Shown in pieces: positions 17,712 through 28,686 of a stretch of DNA of 64,000 bases. The DNA comes from 20CM-2-65-7 sp963830455 (GTDB taxonomy: Bacteria > Gemmatimonadota > Gemmatimonadetes > Gemmatimonadales > GWC2-71-9), in the NCBI GenBank assembly GCA_963830455.1, contig CAWHMT010000004.1, positions 62,001-126,000 on the forward strand. Reading direction: 5' to 3'. Numbering within the stretch: position 1 is the stretch's first letter; every line of letters begins with the position of its first letter. The notes beneath the pieces were generated by a model, which saw only the letters and a program-made list of their open reading frames with translations, ran no database searches and was not told where the DNA came from. Both the position numbers and the translations under genes were made by a program.

Positions 17712-19881
17712 TGGGTGGGGGCCTGCCTTCGCGTGTTGAGGAGATATTGAACCGCGAGATCCGTGAGCGTCCACAGCTGAACATCCGAAGCGGAACCGTA
17801 GCGCACGGGACGCAGCGTCCCGTTCTCGAACTTGTAGCTCCACAGCTCGGCATACTGCAACCCGGAGCGCGCCACTGCCGCGCGTATCGAGTCGACTGCA
17901 CTCGGCCGGTCACGGTTTGCGAGCGCGACTAACAGCATATTCACTTCCCGGCCCCACACGACGCGCGGCGAGTGGTACAGATCGCGCTCGAACATCTGCC
18001 ACACGGCGGGCGCCGCGTAGGCGTCGTTCGCGACGGCGAGTCCCACGCCGTCGATGAACAGGCCGACCGGATAGGGCAGCAGGAACGGCTTGAGCAGCTC
18101 AGCCTCACGCGCAGGGTCCTGCCGCTCGAGCAGCAGCCACATCGCCGGATCGGTGCTCATGACGGGGATCGGCAGACCCGCACTGTCGAGCGCGACGGCG
18201 GGAAAGCGCAGCGTGTCGGGCTCGTATCCTGAACGCGTGAGCACGCCGTCCCAGTACCGCTGCTCCGGCTCTGGGAGCGACGCCGAGCTTCGCGCGGACT
18301 CGGGCTCGCACCTCGTCCGGTGCGAGCGTCACCATGAAATGCCGCGACGCCCCTTGCCAGGTGCGCGCACCCGCCGCGATCAGATCGGCATGTTCGATCC
18401 CGGGCTCGCCGAGCGCGCGCAGCGCGCTGTCGATCGCGACGATCGCGCGCAGCGCTTGCGGGACCCAGACCACGTTCACGTCGAACGCGAAGCAGCCACC
18501 GGCGTAGCCCACGCGACTGTCGCGCCAGCTTCCCGGATGGCAGTAGCCGTCGGGATCGCGCTTGAAGCTCACGAGATTCGTGGCGACCGGATCGTGCGCA
18601 TACGGCGCTGCCTGGTGCATCACGTACGAGATGCTCTTGCGCAGCGGCGTTCCCCAGCGGCGCACGAATGCGCGCTTGCGCGCGGCGGGCACGCGCGCGT
18701 CGGCGAAGTAGCGCCCGGCGACGACGGGCAGCTGGAAGTCGTCGTCGACCATCCAGTAGTTCTCGCGCGTCTGCTGGAGATGGCGCAGCAACGTCGTGTC
18801 GCCGGTGCGCAGGAACTCGGCGCCATTCTCACGAATCGCCTGGCCGCCGAGGGCTTCTTCATGACTGACCTCGCCGTCCGGACCGAGCTTGGCGAGCGCC
18901 GCGCCCATCACGAACTCCGCCATCGTGTCGGACCACACCGGCTCCATCAGCAGCGCGGTCATGAGCATGTCGCGGCCGAAGTAGGTCGCGTACGTCGGGA
19001 GCCCCGCCATCAGCTTCTGCTTGGAGCTGAGCAGCTCGAAGCCGCGGATTTCGCGCTCCAAGCGCTGTGACTTCACGGAATCGGCGAAGCGGTGGAACGA
19101 CGTGTTGAAGATCGCTTTGCGGTTCAGCGGTTGTAGTGCGGCTCCATCAGTGGCGATTTCCACGCTGACGGTGACCGGCCGCGCGCCGAGCGTCCGGATC
19201 GTCAGGACGGCATTGGTGAGGCTCGCGCGTGTGGTCCGCGCGTCGCCGCGCACGGTGAGCCACAGGTGATTCTTTCCGTCGAGACTGGGCTGCGAGACTC
19301 GCAGTGCCCAATCTCTCTCCGTGCTCGTCAGGCGCACGCCCGGCGTGAGTCGCTCGGTGTACGCCAGGCCCAGGCGCTTGGCGAGCTGCGCCATTTCAGG
19401 GACGACGAAGGTGGGCGCATCGATCCGATCCTTGACACGCCCCGCGTACCCGAAGTCGCGCTCGATGCGCATCGAGCCCAGGAGGAACTGCCCGATCTGG
19501 ATTGACCGCCCGCCCGGCACCGTAAGCGCGTAGCGCAAGCTGCGTCGACCGCTCGCACTCCAAGCGGACGCCGGCCCTGCATCGAACGCGACCGCCGCGA
19601 CCGCCGCGACCGCCGCATTTGCTTCTTGACCGCCTTGACCGCCTATCTCTCACCGTGAACCCAATGCTCTCGTTCAGCGCATCGGCCCACAGGTGCACCA
19701 CGCGGCCGGTCTTGCCGTCGATGTAGATCTCTACCGAATTGCCGCGCGAGTCTCTGAACACGCGCGCGTGGTAGCCTTCGTATGCAGCGGAGTCATCCAG
19801 GCCGGGGGTGGGAAACTCAAGCACCGGCGCGCTATTCTGCGTGGGAGCAGCTTGAATCATCAGCAGCAAGGCCATCAGCAT
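17708..19881 (-). CDS. Secreted six-hairpin glycosidase, debranching-enzyme-like (two frame breaks)
   Basis: About 720 residues once two frame breaks are joined. The N-terminal MLMALLLMIQAA is a short signal peptide. The catalytic part contains GLPTYATYFGRDMLMTALL, ENYWMVDDDFQLPVV and DRDPDGYCHPGSWRD-like segments (FKRDPDGYCHPGSWRD), then VMSTDPAMWLLLE; the FGRD motif and helical pattern recall the GDE_C (alpha/alpha)6 glycogen-debranching fold. Breaks lie near 19640, beside a 9-bp GACCGCCGC tandem repeat, and near 18300. It is the first gene of the operon with the SGLT symporter. Family assignment is tentative and substrate unknown. Confidence 0.6.
19583..19612 (+). repeat. 9-bp tandem repeat inside the glycosidase gene
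   Basis: Three copies of a GCGACCGCC-type unit encode Ala-Ala-Val repeats just after the signal region; a frame break lies about 30 bases away. Confidence 0.6.
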
Positions 19882-19996
19882 GGGCCTACATACTCCGCCC
19901 CCTCCCGAGCCTTGACAAGGGCTGGACGCGGGCGCATTTCAAGATACGATAATCGTCAGTCCGTTCAGGCGAATCCTGCCCGCGGAGGTAACGTCG
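19882..19996. promoter_or_regulatory. Divergent intergenic region upstream of SusC1
   Basis: Contains TTGACA at 19912-19917 preceded by GAGC, and GATAAT at 19948-19953, but spacing between them (30 bases) does not fit a standard promoter. The same GAGYCTTGACA string lies at a similar distance upstream of SusC2. A GGAGGT Shine-Dalgarno precedes ATG 19997. Confidence 0.4.
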
Positions 19997-22900
19997 ATGC
20001 GTTCGAGTAAGACTCGTTGGTCTCATTTTGGCGCTCCTCGCCTGCACCGCGCTGCCATTGGCCGCGCAGGGCACCGGCACAGTTCGTGGACAAGTCGTCG
20101 ATAGCGTGACACGGCAGGGTCTGGTCGGCGTCACAGTCCAGATTCAAGGCACACAGCGTACCACAGTCACGGGAAACGATGGCACCTACTCGCTCGGCGA
20201 CGTCCCCGAGGGCAGCGTGGTCGTGCGAGCGACCCGAATCGGGTTTGGACCGCAACAGCAGGTCGTCGCCATCACCGCCGGGGGCACCGTCGAAGCGCGG
20301 TTCGAGCTGGCGCCGCAGGCAAACCTACTCGAGCCCGTCGTCGTCACCGGCTACGGAACGACCCGGCGTGAAGCCATCACCGGCTCAGTGGCGAGCGTCG
20401 ATGCCGCGGCCGCGAACGTTGGCGTGAAAACCAACGTCACCCAGATGATTCAGGGCCGCGCCGCAGGCGTCGAAGTCAGTCTGAACAACGGCGAGCCGGG
20501 CGCGGGGGCGCAGATCCGGATTAGAGGCGGCAGCTCGGTGAGCGCGAGGAACGATCCGCTCTACGTCATCGACGGGGTGCCAATCGCCAACGTGGCGACG
20601 GAGCCGGACGCCAACGGATGGACCGGCAATCCGTCGCTGCCACGCAACCCCCTCAACTTGATCAATCCCTCCGATATCGCATCCATCACGATCCTGAAAG
20701 ACGCGAGCGCCACGGCGATTTACGGCAGCCGCGCCTCGAATGGCGTGGTTCTGGTCGAAACGAAGCGAGGCTCGTCGGGCGGCGGACCGACGTTCGAGTA
20801 CGACGGCTACGTGTCGACCTCGAGTCCGGCTCGCAGCCTCGGCGTGCTCGACGGTGCCGAGTACCGGAGCTTCGTCGAGGGCTCGGTTGCGCAGTGGCGG
20901 ACCGACTCAACGGCGTGCGTCGGGCGGCCGGCCTGCGCGGCGGGCTTCGCAGATTCTGCGGCGCAATTCAACGCGCTCGATCCGTCTCACCTCGCGACCA
21001 TGGGGGCGGCGAACACGAATTGGGAGAAAAGCGTGACGCGCCAGTCCCTCACGTATAATCAGAATCTCTCGTTCTCCGGCGGGACCGAAAACACGCACTA
21101 TCGCGGGTCAGTGAACTACGCGAAGGAGCAGGGCGTGACGCTCTCGAGCGATCTGGAACGGATTCAGGGGCGGCTCAGCGCGACCCATTCGGATATCGAC
21201 GGCCGCCTGCGGCTCGGCCTCAACGTGACGAGCTCGCGCGTCAACAACACGTACCTCACCTACGAAAACCAGGGTGGCTTCGAGGGCGGTGTATTCGAGA
21301 ATGTCGCCACCTTCAATCCCACGCAGCCGGTCACCGTCACCGACTCCACGGGCACGCGCTACTACGAGGTCGGCGGGACGACGATCCGCAACCCGGTGGC
21401 GTTGGCGAATCAGATCTCGAACATCGGTTCGACGACCAGGACGCTCGGCAACGCCGAGGCTGAGTTCGACGTGGCGCGTGGTCTGACGGCGAAGATCAAC
21501 GTCGGGCTCGACAACTCCAACGGCGCACGGCAGGAGTACTATCCCATCGCGAGCCCGCTGGGCCGGGCGTTGGGTAACGGACTCGCCCAGCAACAGGATC
21601 TCGAGAACAATACCCAGACGCTGCAGACACTCCTCACGTACGACGGCCACGTCGGCCAGAGCAACACCCTCAACGTCGTGGGTGGCTACGAATACAGCAA
21701 ATTCAAAACGAACTGGGTGATGGGAAGGGGCATCGGATTCTTCACCGACGCATATACCTTCCACGCCCTCGACGCGGCTGTGACGAAAACGACGCAGTCG
21801 AGCGCGTCGGAAGCACGCCTCGCGTCGTTCTTTGGCCGCGCCAACGTTGGCTTCAACGAGCGCTTTTTCCTCACGGGCGTACTCCGCTATGACGGCTCGT
21901 CCAGATTTGCGGAGGGACACAAGTGGGCCCTCTTCCCGGCGCTGTCTGGCTCGTGGAATCTGAAGCAAGAAGGGTTCATGCAGGGTGGCGCTTTCTCGGA
22001 GTTCCGCGTGCGCGCCGGCTGGGGCCTCCAGGGCAATCCCAGCGTTGATCCGTACACCTCGTTGATCACGCTGAGGAGCGGCAGTGATGCGAGCTACCCG
22101 TGGGGCGACCAGTCGCAAGGCGGAGTTATCGGGAGCAGCAACGGGAACCCGGATCTCAAGTGGGAGCAGACGTCACAGTACGACGCCGCAGTCGATTTCG
22201 GGCTGTGGGGCAACCGGCTCTCGGGAACCATCGAGTACTATCACAAAGACACCAAGGACCTGCTGCTCACCGTCGACGTGTCGCAGCCGGCACTTGCGTC
22301 CACGCAGCTCAGAAACGTGGGCCGGCTGAGCGGCCACGGTCTCGAGCTTTCCCTCGATGCGTTGGCCGTGTCGAAGCCGGGTTTGACCTGGCGTGCCGGC
22401 CTCGTCTTCGCGGCGGACAAGAACAAGGTTACGGATCTCGGGTGTGGGGCGGATTCGACGGGCGTCAAGACGTGCCCGTTCTACGAGTCCGGAGACGTGA
22501 GCGGACAGGGGCAGAGCGGTGTACGGGCCGAGCGCGTCATGGTCTGCGACCCCAGCAGTCCGGGCAGTTGCCCCGGGTATGCCTTGGGAACGTTCTACGG
22601 CCCCGTGTTCGTCGGCGTCGACGCGAACGGCCAGCAACAGTTCTTCTGCACGGCGGCCACTACGGGATGCGTGGGTGGGAAGACGACAATCAGGGGCAAC
22701 CCGGACGCCCGCGACTACCGCGTGATCGGCAACGCCAATCCGGACTTCACCCTGGGATTCACCAGCAATATCACGTGGAAGCGGTTCGACGTCAGTTTCC
22801 TGATCCACGCCGCGATCGGACAGGATGTATTCAACAACACGGCGCTGGTCTACTCCACCAAGAGCAACGCCCTCCAGGACAAGGGGTTTCTGAAGGACGC

Positions 22901-23201
22901 GCTCAGCGACCCGATCGGGATTCACGAACCCGCGATCTACTCATCCCGCTGGATCGAGGACGCGTCCTTCGTGCGCCTGCAGAACATCACGATCGGGTAT
23001 GACCTCAACCTGCCGTTCTTGATGCGCACCGCGCGGAGCGCGAGGCTCTACATGGCGGCGGACAATCTCCTTCTGTTCACGGGTTACTCGGGACTCGATC
23101 CCGAAGTCTATTCCGGCACCGGATTGGCAGTGCGTGGTGTCGATTATCTCGTCTATCCCCGCCCCCGTACGATTACGGGGGGTCTCCGTCTCGTCTTTTA
23201 G
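19997..23201 (+). CDS. SusC/RagA-type TonB-linked outer membrane protein 1 (frame break in signal peptide)
   Basis: TonB-dependent glycan importer of about 1065 residues. Domains: signal peptide (LILALLACTALPLAAQG), carboxypeptidase-regulatory-like domain about 20-95 (VRGQVVDSVTRQGLVGVTVQ), the SusC signature VVVTGYGTTRREAITGSV, plug domain with NDPLYVIDGVPIANV and GSRASNGVVLVETKRG, then the beta-barrel ending LVYPRPRTITGGLRLVF. The in-frame part lacks a good start; ATG 19997 with GGAGGT upstream is one base out of phase, and dropping one base near 20012 yields a complete signal peptide. SusD follows 12 bases later. Confidence 0.93.
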
Positions 23202-23213
23202 GGAGAGCTGGCC

Positions 23214-24848
23214 ATGAATCGACTCTTTGTGACGAAAGCGCTCGGAGCGGGGGTGCTCCTGGGCTTGCTTGTTCTGCCCGGGCAGGGATGCACCAACCTC
23301 GATGAGACGCCGCTCAGCGTCATCTCGACGGGGAGTTTCTTCTCCAACGAGGCGGAAGTGAAGGCTGGTCTCGCCGGCGTATACGCGCAGCTGCGGAGCA
23401 CAGCTCCCGAAGGCGCCATCTACGACGCGAATGAGGTCACCACGGACGAGATCGTTGTGCCGATCCGCGGCCAGGACTGGAACGACAACGGCCAGTGGAT
23501 CGATCTGCACAACCAGACCTGGTCGCCGACGAGCATCGCGACCGCGAATTTCTTCAATGGGGCCTGGAATAGCGCGTACACAGGCGTCGCGCGCGCCACG
23601 CTGTTCATTTCCGCGCTACAGAACGTGACCGTTCCGAACAAGGCAACCTACATCGCCGAGGGCCGGGCGCTGCGCGCGTTCTATTACTACATCCTGATGG
23701 ACCAGTTCGGCGGCGTGCCGATCGACACAACCACTGAAATCGACCCGGCCGCCCGCAACACGCGTCGTGAAACGTTCGATTTCATCGAAAGTGAGCTGAT
23801 TGCGGCGCGCGACGGAGGGCTGCCGGACACCTGGGACGCCGCGAACAACGGGCGGTTCACCAAGGGCGCCGCGGATGCTATCCTCGCCAACATGTACATC
23901 AACGCCGGTGTGTTCACGAAAGACGGTGCCGCGGGTGGCATCCTTGCCGCCGCCTACAACACATGCTTGGGCGTGACGGTGAGCGGGGGCCAAGATGCGT
24001 GCGCGGCCGCGATCGCCGCGTCGGATCGCATTCTGAATTCCGGCCACTATCAGCTGGCCGACTCGTTCCCCAAGGCCTTCCGGTACGACAACGGCACCTC
24101 GAAGGAGAACATCTTCGTCGTCAAGTTCATCGCCTCGGACGGTGTGGGAATTGGTGTCACGATGTCGTCGCTGCACTATTGCCAGTATGCGCCGCTCACG
24201 CCCTGGAACGGCTTCTCCACCCTGGCGGAGACGTACGGCGCGTTCGACCCGACGGACAAGCGCCGGAATGCGATCCTGATGGGGCCACAGAAGGACGTGC
24301 TCACCGGTGCACTGGTGACCGTACGCGTCTCCGGCGCGTGTCCCGCCTATACGCCGGCGAATGCGTTGGTTTTCACCGACACAATCCACAACATCACCTC
24401 GGCGAGCGAAAGCGAGGGTGGTCGGCCGTATAAGTGGCCGGCCGACCCGTCCCACGTGGCGCAGAACAGCGGCAACGACTTCGCCTGGTTCCGCCTCGGG
24501 GAGATCTACCTGATCAAAGCCGAAGCCCTGAACGAACAGGCGGCAGGTAGCGCCGCGGCACTCACCGCGTTGAACACCCTGCGCGCTCGCGCGCCAGGAG
24601 AGGCCGTCAACACACCGCTCGCAGCGATCGACCGCCCCACGATCCTCAGGGAGCGGCTGTTCGAGCTGTTCGGCGAGAGCAAGCGGCGGCAAGATCTGAT
24701 CCGGTTCGGCGCGTATACCGGCCGGACGGACGCCGCATCGGGCCTGGTCGGGGGCAAGGGTCCCAGACCGGATTACTACGTGTTGATGCCGATCCCGCAG
24801 ACGCAGATCAACGCGAATCCCCTGTTGACGCAGAACCCAGGGTTCTAA
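23214..24848 (+). CDS. SusD/RagB family glycan-binding lipoprotein 1
   Basis: A 544-residue outer-membrane lipoprotein that lids the SusC1 barrel and binds glycan. Lipobox LLVLPGQGC puts the lipid Cys at residue 26, followed by TNLDETPLSVISTGSFFSNE, typical of the mature N-terminus. Later family blocks are RALRAFYYYILMDQFGGVPI and, near the C-terminus, RERLFELFGESKRRQDLIRFG and the ending NANPLLTQNPGF. GGGAGAG precedes ATG 23214. Cotranscribed with SusC1; a 13-bp hairpin follows its stop. Confidence 0.95.
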   Translation: MNRLFVTKALGAGVLLGLLVLPGQGCTNLDETPLSVISTGSFFSNEAEVKAGLAGVYAQLRSTAPEGAIYDANEVTTDEIVVPIRGQDWNDNGQWIDLHNQTWSPTSIATANFFNGAWNSAYTGVARATLFISALQNVTVPNKATYIAEGRALRAFYYYILMDQFGGVPIDTTTEIDPAARNTRRETFDFIESELIAARDGGLPDTWDAANNGRFTKGAADAILANMYINAGVFTKDGAAGGILAAAYNTCLGVTVSGGQDACAAAIAASDRILNSGHYQLADSFPKAFRYDNGTSKENIFVVKFIASDGVGIGVTMSSLHYCQYAPLTPWNGFSTLAETYGAFDPTDKRRNAILMGPQKDVLTGALVTVRVSGACPAYTPANALVFTDTIHNITSASESEGGRPYKWPADPSHVAQNSGNDFAWFRLGEIYLIKAEALNEQAAGSAAALTALNTLRARAPGEAVNTPLAAIDRPTILRERLFELFGESKRRQDLIRFGAYTGRTDAASGLVGGKGPRPDYYVLMPIPQTQINANPLLTQNPGF

Positions 24849-27800
24849 TTGCTGAAGGCGTACCAAGGAGGGGCGCAGCCATATGCGCCCCTCCTTCTGT
24901 TTCTCCTGTCGCTGAGCGCCGCCTGCTCCGAGAAACCACACGACACCGCTCCACCGCAGCCGGGCAGAGAACTCTTTACGCGCATGCCCTCCGGCTACAC
25001 GGGCGTCACGTTTGCCAATCGTCTGAGCGAAACGCACGACTTCAATGTCTTCACCTACCGCAATTTCTATAACGGCGGCGGCGTCGCGCTCGGTGACCTG
25101 ACCGGGGACGGCCTCCCCGAAATCGTCCTCACCTCGAATCAGGACGGTCCGAAAGTCTATCTGAACCTTGGCCGGTTTCAGTTTCGAGACGTGACCGAAG
25201 CGGCGCGCGTCGTGGAGCGGGACCGCTGGACGACGGGTGTCACGCTCGCCGACGTGAATGGCGACGGGAAGCTCGACATCTACGTGTGCCACGCCGGCGT
25301 GAAGCCCGGCTCGGCGCGCGCGAATACGCTCTACATCAATCAGGGCATGACCGACGGCGTCCCGCATTTCACGGAGATGGCAGCGCAGTACGGCCTGGCC
25401 GATACCGGGTACTCGACCCAGGCCGCCTTCTTCGACTACGACGGCGACGGCGACCTCGACATGTTCCTGATTCGCAACTCCCCGCGGCCCGTCGCGAGCA
25501 TCGCCGTCAAGAACCAGCGCACCCAGCGCGACCCGTTAGGCGGCCACGAGCTCTACCGGAACGACCACGGTCACTTCGTCGACGTCAGCGAGCGGGCGGG
25601 GATCTACGGGCCCACGATCGGGTTTGGATTGGGAATCGCGGTCGGAGACGTGAATCGCGACGGCCGCCCCGACGTCTACATCGCGAACGACTTCTTCGAG
25701 CGCGACTACCTCTATCTGAACAACGGGAGCGGGACGTTTCGGGAGGTCCTTGAGGACGCGCTGCCGGTCTCGAGTTATTTCTCGATGGGCGTCGACATCG
25801 CCGACATCGACAACGATGGCTGGCCCGATATCTACACGAGCGACATGCTCCCCGAAGACGACTACCGCCTCAAGACGACGCAAGCGTTCGAGCCGTGGAC
25901 GGTCTATGATGCCAAGACACGCGACGGATTCGACCACCAGCTCATGCGCAACATGCTGCAGCGCAACAACGGAAACGGCACGTTCAGCGACATCGCCTGG
26001 CAGGCAGGGGTCGCGCGCACCGACTGGAGCTGGGCCGCGCTGCTCGCCGACTTCGACCTCGACGGCAACAAGGACATCTTCGTCGCCAATGGTCTGTCCA
26101 GGGACGTGACGTCACAGGATTACATCGCATTTCTGTCGAACGATCAAACCCTGCTTGCGGCGACGCGCGGTGGGAAGCAGCGGGTCGATTTCGAGAGCCT
26201 GATCGCGGCCATGAGCTCGACCAAGCTTTCCAACGTTGCGTTCCGCAATCGCGGAGACCTGGCGTTCAGCAACGTGAGCGCGGAGTGGGGACTCGATCAG
26301 CCGAGTTTCTCGAATGGTGCCGCGTACGGGGACCTGGATGGCGACGGCGCGCTCGATCTCGTGGTGAACAACGTGAACGACGAAGCGTTCGTCTACCGCA
26401 ACAATGCCCGCTCGCAGCGTGTCGGGAACCGGTTTCTTCAGGTGCGCCTGGTCGGGAGCGGGAGCAATCCGTTCGCGGTCGGCGCGCACGTCACGGTGCG
26501 CGCCGGCGGTACCGAATTCGCTCAGGAGCTCCAGCCGACGCGCGGCTTTCAGTCGAGCGTTGACTACACACTGACGTTCGGCGTCGGTCAGGTGGACACG
26601 CTCGAATCGGTGATCGTGGACTGGCCCGACGGAAAATCGACGATCGTGTCACCGGTCGTCGCCAATCGGCTGCTCACGCTCCGCGAGGAGAACACCCAGC
26701 GAACGCGGGGGGCGTTGCGGCGCGACCGCACCGAGCTGCTGCATGACGTCACGGCCGAAGTGGGCCTCGATTTTGTCCACCGGGAGAACGCATTCGTCGA
26801 TTTCGATCGTGAACCCCTCATGCCCCGTATGGTTTCGACCGAGGGGCCGATCGTGACGGTGGGCGACGTCAATCGGGACGGGCTGGACGACTTCTTCATC
26901 GGTGGCGCCAAGGAGCAGCCGAGCGCCCTGTACGTGCAGCGGCCCAACGGCACGTTCACGTCCACAAATCAGGCGTTGTTCGCTCAAGATCAGATCGCCG
27001 AAGATCTGGGGGCGGCGTTCCTCGACGCCGACGGGAATGGCACACTCGATCTCTACGTCGCGACAGGCGGGACGGAATTCTCCGCGCTCGCTCCAGCGCT
27101 CGAGGACCACCTCTACCTGGGGAACGGGCGGGGCGCGTTCACGAAAGCCGTTGATCTGCCGCCGCTGTTCAACAGCAATTCGCGCGTGGCGGTGTCGGGT
27201 GATTTCGTATTCGTCGCGGGGCGGGCGGTGCCGGGGCGCTACGGCGTCGATCCGAACAGTACTCTGCTCAAGCGAGACTCCGCCGGCCGGTTCACGGATG
27301 TCACCGCGCAAGCCGCTCCGGAGCTCGCGCATATCGGCATGGTCAGCGACGCGCTCTGGGCCGACGTCGATGGGGATGGCCGGGACGATCTCGTGGTCGT
27401 GGGCGAGTGGATGCCTATCACGGTCTTTCACAACACGGGAACCAAACTCGAGCGCGTCAAGACACGCGGGCTCGAGCAGAGCGCCGGATGGTGGAACAGG
27501 ATCGTGGCGGGCGATTTCACCGGCGACGGCCGCGTCGACTTCGTCATCGGAAACGCAGGACTCAACTTTCGGCTGCACGCCACTGTCGATGAGCCCGCGC
27601 GCATGTATATCCGGGACTTCGACCACAACGGATTTCCAGAGCAGGTGCTCACGACGATCGAGCGGGGAAGCGAGGTGCCGGTCGCGCTGCGGGATGAGCT
27701 GACCGCCGTGCTGCCCTTTCTGCAACCGCGATATCCAACGTACGTCGATTACGCGCGCCAGAGTGTGCGCGACGTTTTTGGCAGCGCGCTGGACAGCGCG

Positions 27801-28190
27801 CTCGTCAAGCGCGTCGACACCTTCGCGTCGGTACTGGCACGCAACAACGGCGACGGCTCGTTTACACTGGTCCCGCTGCCGCGCGAGGCACAGATTGCTC
27901 CCATCTATGGGCTGCTGGCACGGGATTTCGACCGCGACGGCAACCTCGACCTGTTGCTCGCCGGGAATCTGGCCGGCGTGCAGCCGGCATTCGGCCCGAT
28001 GATGGGAAGCTATGGACTGCTGTTGCGTGGGAATGGCCGCGGCGAATTCGAGGTGGTCCCCGCGACCGAAAGCGGGTTCAACGTGCCAGGACAAACGCGG
28101 GACATTCAGCGCCTGCGCACGCGCCGGGGCGACCTCTACATCGTCGCCCGCAACAACGACCGGCCGCTGTTCTTCAGGCCGCTGCGCTAG
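24849..28190 (+). CDS. Giant CRTAC1-family lipoprotein (FG-GAP/VCBS repeats with ASPIC/UnbV domain)
   Basis: An exported protein of 1113 residues. The signal region PLLLFLLSLSAACSE has a lipobox. Calcium-binding-like FG-GAP repeats recur (NGGGVALGDLTGDGLPEIVL near 77; LADVNGDGKLDIYV; DYDGDGDLDMFL). An ASPIC/UnbV domain lies near 525-600 (QPTRGFQSSVDYTLTFGVG, WPDGKSTIV). A second half begins HRENAFVDFDREPLMPRMVS near 645 and carries more repeats. TTG 24849 directly follows the SusD stop; no better start exists in frame. It is probably a surface or periplasmic beta-propeller; function unknown. A paralogue lies at 38867-42118. Confidence 0.88.
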   Translation: MLKAYQGGAQPYAPLLLFLLSLSAACSEKPHDTAPPQPGRELFTRMPSGYTGVTFANRLSETHDFNVFTYRNFYNGGGVALGDLTGDGLPEIVLTSNQDGPKVYLNLGRFQFRDVTEAARVVERDRWTTGVTLADVNGDGKLDIYVCHAGVKPGSARANTLYINQGMTDGVPHFTEMAAQYGLADTGYSTQAAFFDYDGDGDLDMFLIRNSPRPVASIAVKNQRTQRDPLGGHELYRNDHGHFVDVSERAGIYGPTIGFGLGIAVGDVNRDGRPDVYIANDFFERDYLYLNNGSGTFREVLEDALPVSSYFSMGVDIADIDNDGWPDIYTSDMLPEDDYRLKTTQAFEPWTVYDAKTRDGFDHQLMRNMLQRNNGNGTFSDIAWQAGVARTDWSWAALLADFDLDGNKDIFVANGLSRDVTSQDYIAFLSNDQTLLAATRGGKQRVDFESLIAAMSSTKLSNVAFRNRGDLAFSNVSAEWGLDQPSFSNGAAYGDLDGDGALDLVVNNVNDEAFVYRNNARSQRVGNRFLQVRLVGSGSNPFAVGAHVTVRAGGTEFAQELQPTRGFQSSVDYTLTFGVGQVDTLESVIVDWPDGKSTIVSPVVANRLLTLREENTQRTRGALRRDRTELLHDVTAEVGLDFVHRENAFVDFDREPLMPRMVSTEGPIVTVGDVNRDGLDDFFIGGAKEQPSALYVQRPNGTFTSTNQALFAQDQIAEDLGAAFLDADGNGTLDLYVATGGTEFSALAPALEDHLYLGNGRGAFTKAVDLPPLFNSNSRVAVSGDFVFVAGRAVPGRYGVDPNSTLLKRDSAGRFTDVTAQAAPELAHIGMVSDALWADVDGDGRDDLVVVGEWMPITVFHNTGTKLERVKTRGLEQSAGWWNRIVAGDFTGDGRVDFVIGNAGLNFRLHATVDEPARMYIRDFDHNGFPEQVLTTIERGSEVPVALRDELTAVLPFLQPRYPTYVDYARQSVRDVFGSALDSALVKRVDTFASVLARNNGDGSFTLVPLPREAQIAPIYGLLARDFDRDGNLDLLLAGNLAGVQPAFGPMMGSYGLLLRGNGRGEFEVVPATESGFNVPGQTRDIQRLRTRRGDLYIVARNNDRPLFFRPLR
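24865..24896 (+). terminator. 13-bp perfect hairpin after SusD1, inside the next gene's leader
   Basis: Arms 24865-24877 and 24884-24896 are exact reverse complements with a 6-base loop, followed by CTGTTTCTC rather than a clean T-run. It may attenuate transcription between SusCD and the CRTAC1 gene, whose N-terminal codons it overlaps. Confidence 0.6.
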
Positions 28191-28618
28191 CTTTTGGTAC
28201 GAATGACTATCACGCCGTTCGAACCGCGGACCCCGTACTCGGACGTTGCCGCGGCATCGCGCAGCACCTGGACGGTCTCGATATCATGGATGTTGATGGC
28301 GCTGAGATTGCCGCCCACCCCAGGACCGAGTGGGATGCCGTTCACAACAAACAGCGGCTCATCATCGCCGACGAGCGTGTTCTTTCCGCGAAGGATCAGC
28401 TTGGTATGACCGTCCGCGGCTCTCTCGATGGTGAGACCGGGCACGCGTGCAATCAGCAATTGCTCCAGGGACTGGCCCGGGTTGCGACGGATGTCCTCGG
28501 CCGTGAGGACCGTTCCTGGCGGGCGGGCCTCTGCTGGAGAGTCAGGCACGGCCTGGCGGTGCGAGCACGAGACGAGCAGCAAGCAGGATACCCAAGCAGC
28601 GCGCGGAATGGTCTTCAT
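28187..28618 (-). CDS. Orphan TonB-receptor plug-domain lipoprotein 1
   Basis: A 143-residue lipoprotein (SCLLLVSCS, lipid Cys at about 18) carrying only a SusC-type plug: SLEQLLIARVPGLTIERAAD, DDEPLFVVNGIPLGPG, DIETVQVLRDAAATSEYGVR and GSNGVIVIRTKS. No barrel or TonB box follows. ATG at 28618 is used because it gives the signal peptide with AGGGG upstream. Its stop and that of the convergent CRTAC1 gene share one CTAG. Homologous in layout to the gene at 58247-58675. Possible roles are plugging a SusC barrel or acting as an adaptor, both speculative. Confidence 0.8.
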   Translation of the reverse strand: MKTIPRAAWVSCLLLVSCSHRQAVPDSPAEARPPGTVLTAEDIRRNPGQSLEQLLIARVPGLTIERAADGHTKLILRGKNTLVGDDEPLFVVNGIPLGPGVGGNLSAINIHDIETVQVLRDAAATSEYGVRGSNGVIVIRTKS

Positions 28619-28686
28619 AAACAGCCCCTTTAAGGGAATGCGCTGACACGCACAATATACCACGCCGTTCGACTTCGGAGTGACTC

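Noticed and set aside
23616..25367. Long open frame (583 codons) opposite SusD1 and the CRTAC1 gene; similar ones at 26649-28094, 29058-30725, 31165-32985, 33626-35329 and 57230-58825
   Set aside because: All are antisense to genes with clear family motifs, are rich in Arg, His and Gly as expected of GC-rich shadow frames, and lack recognisable domains.
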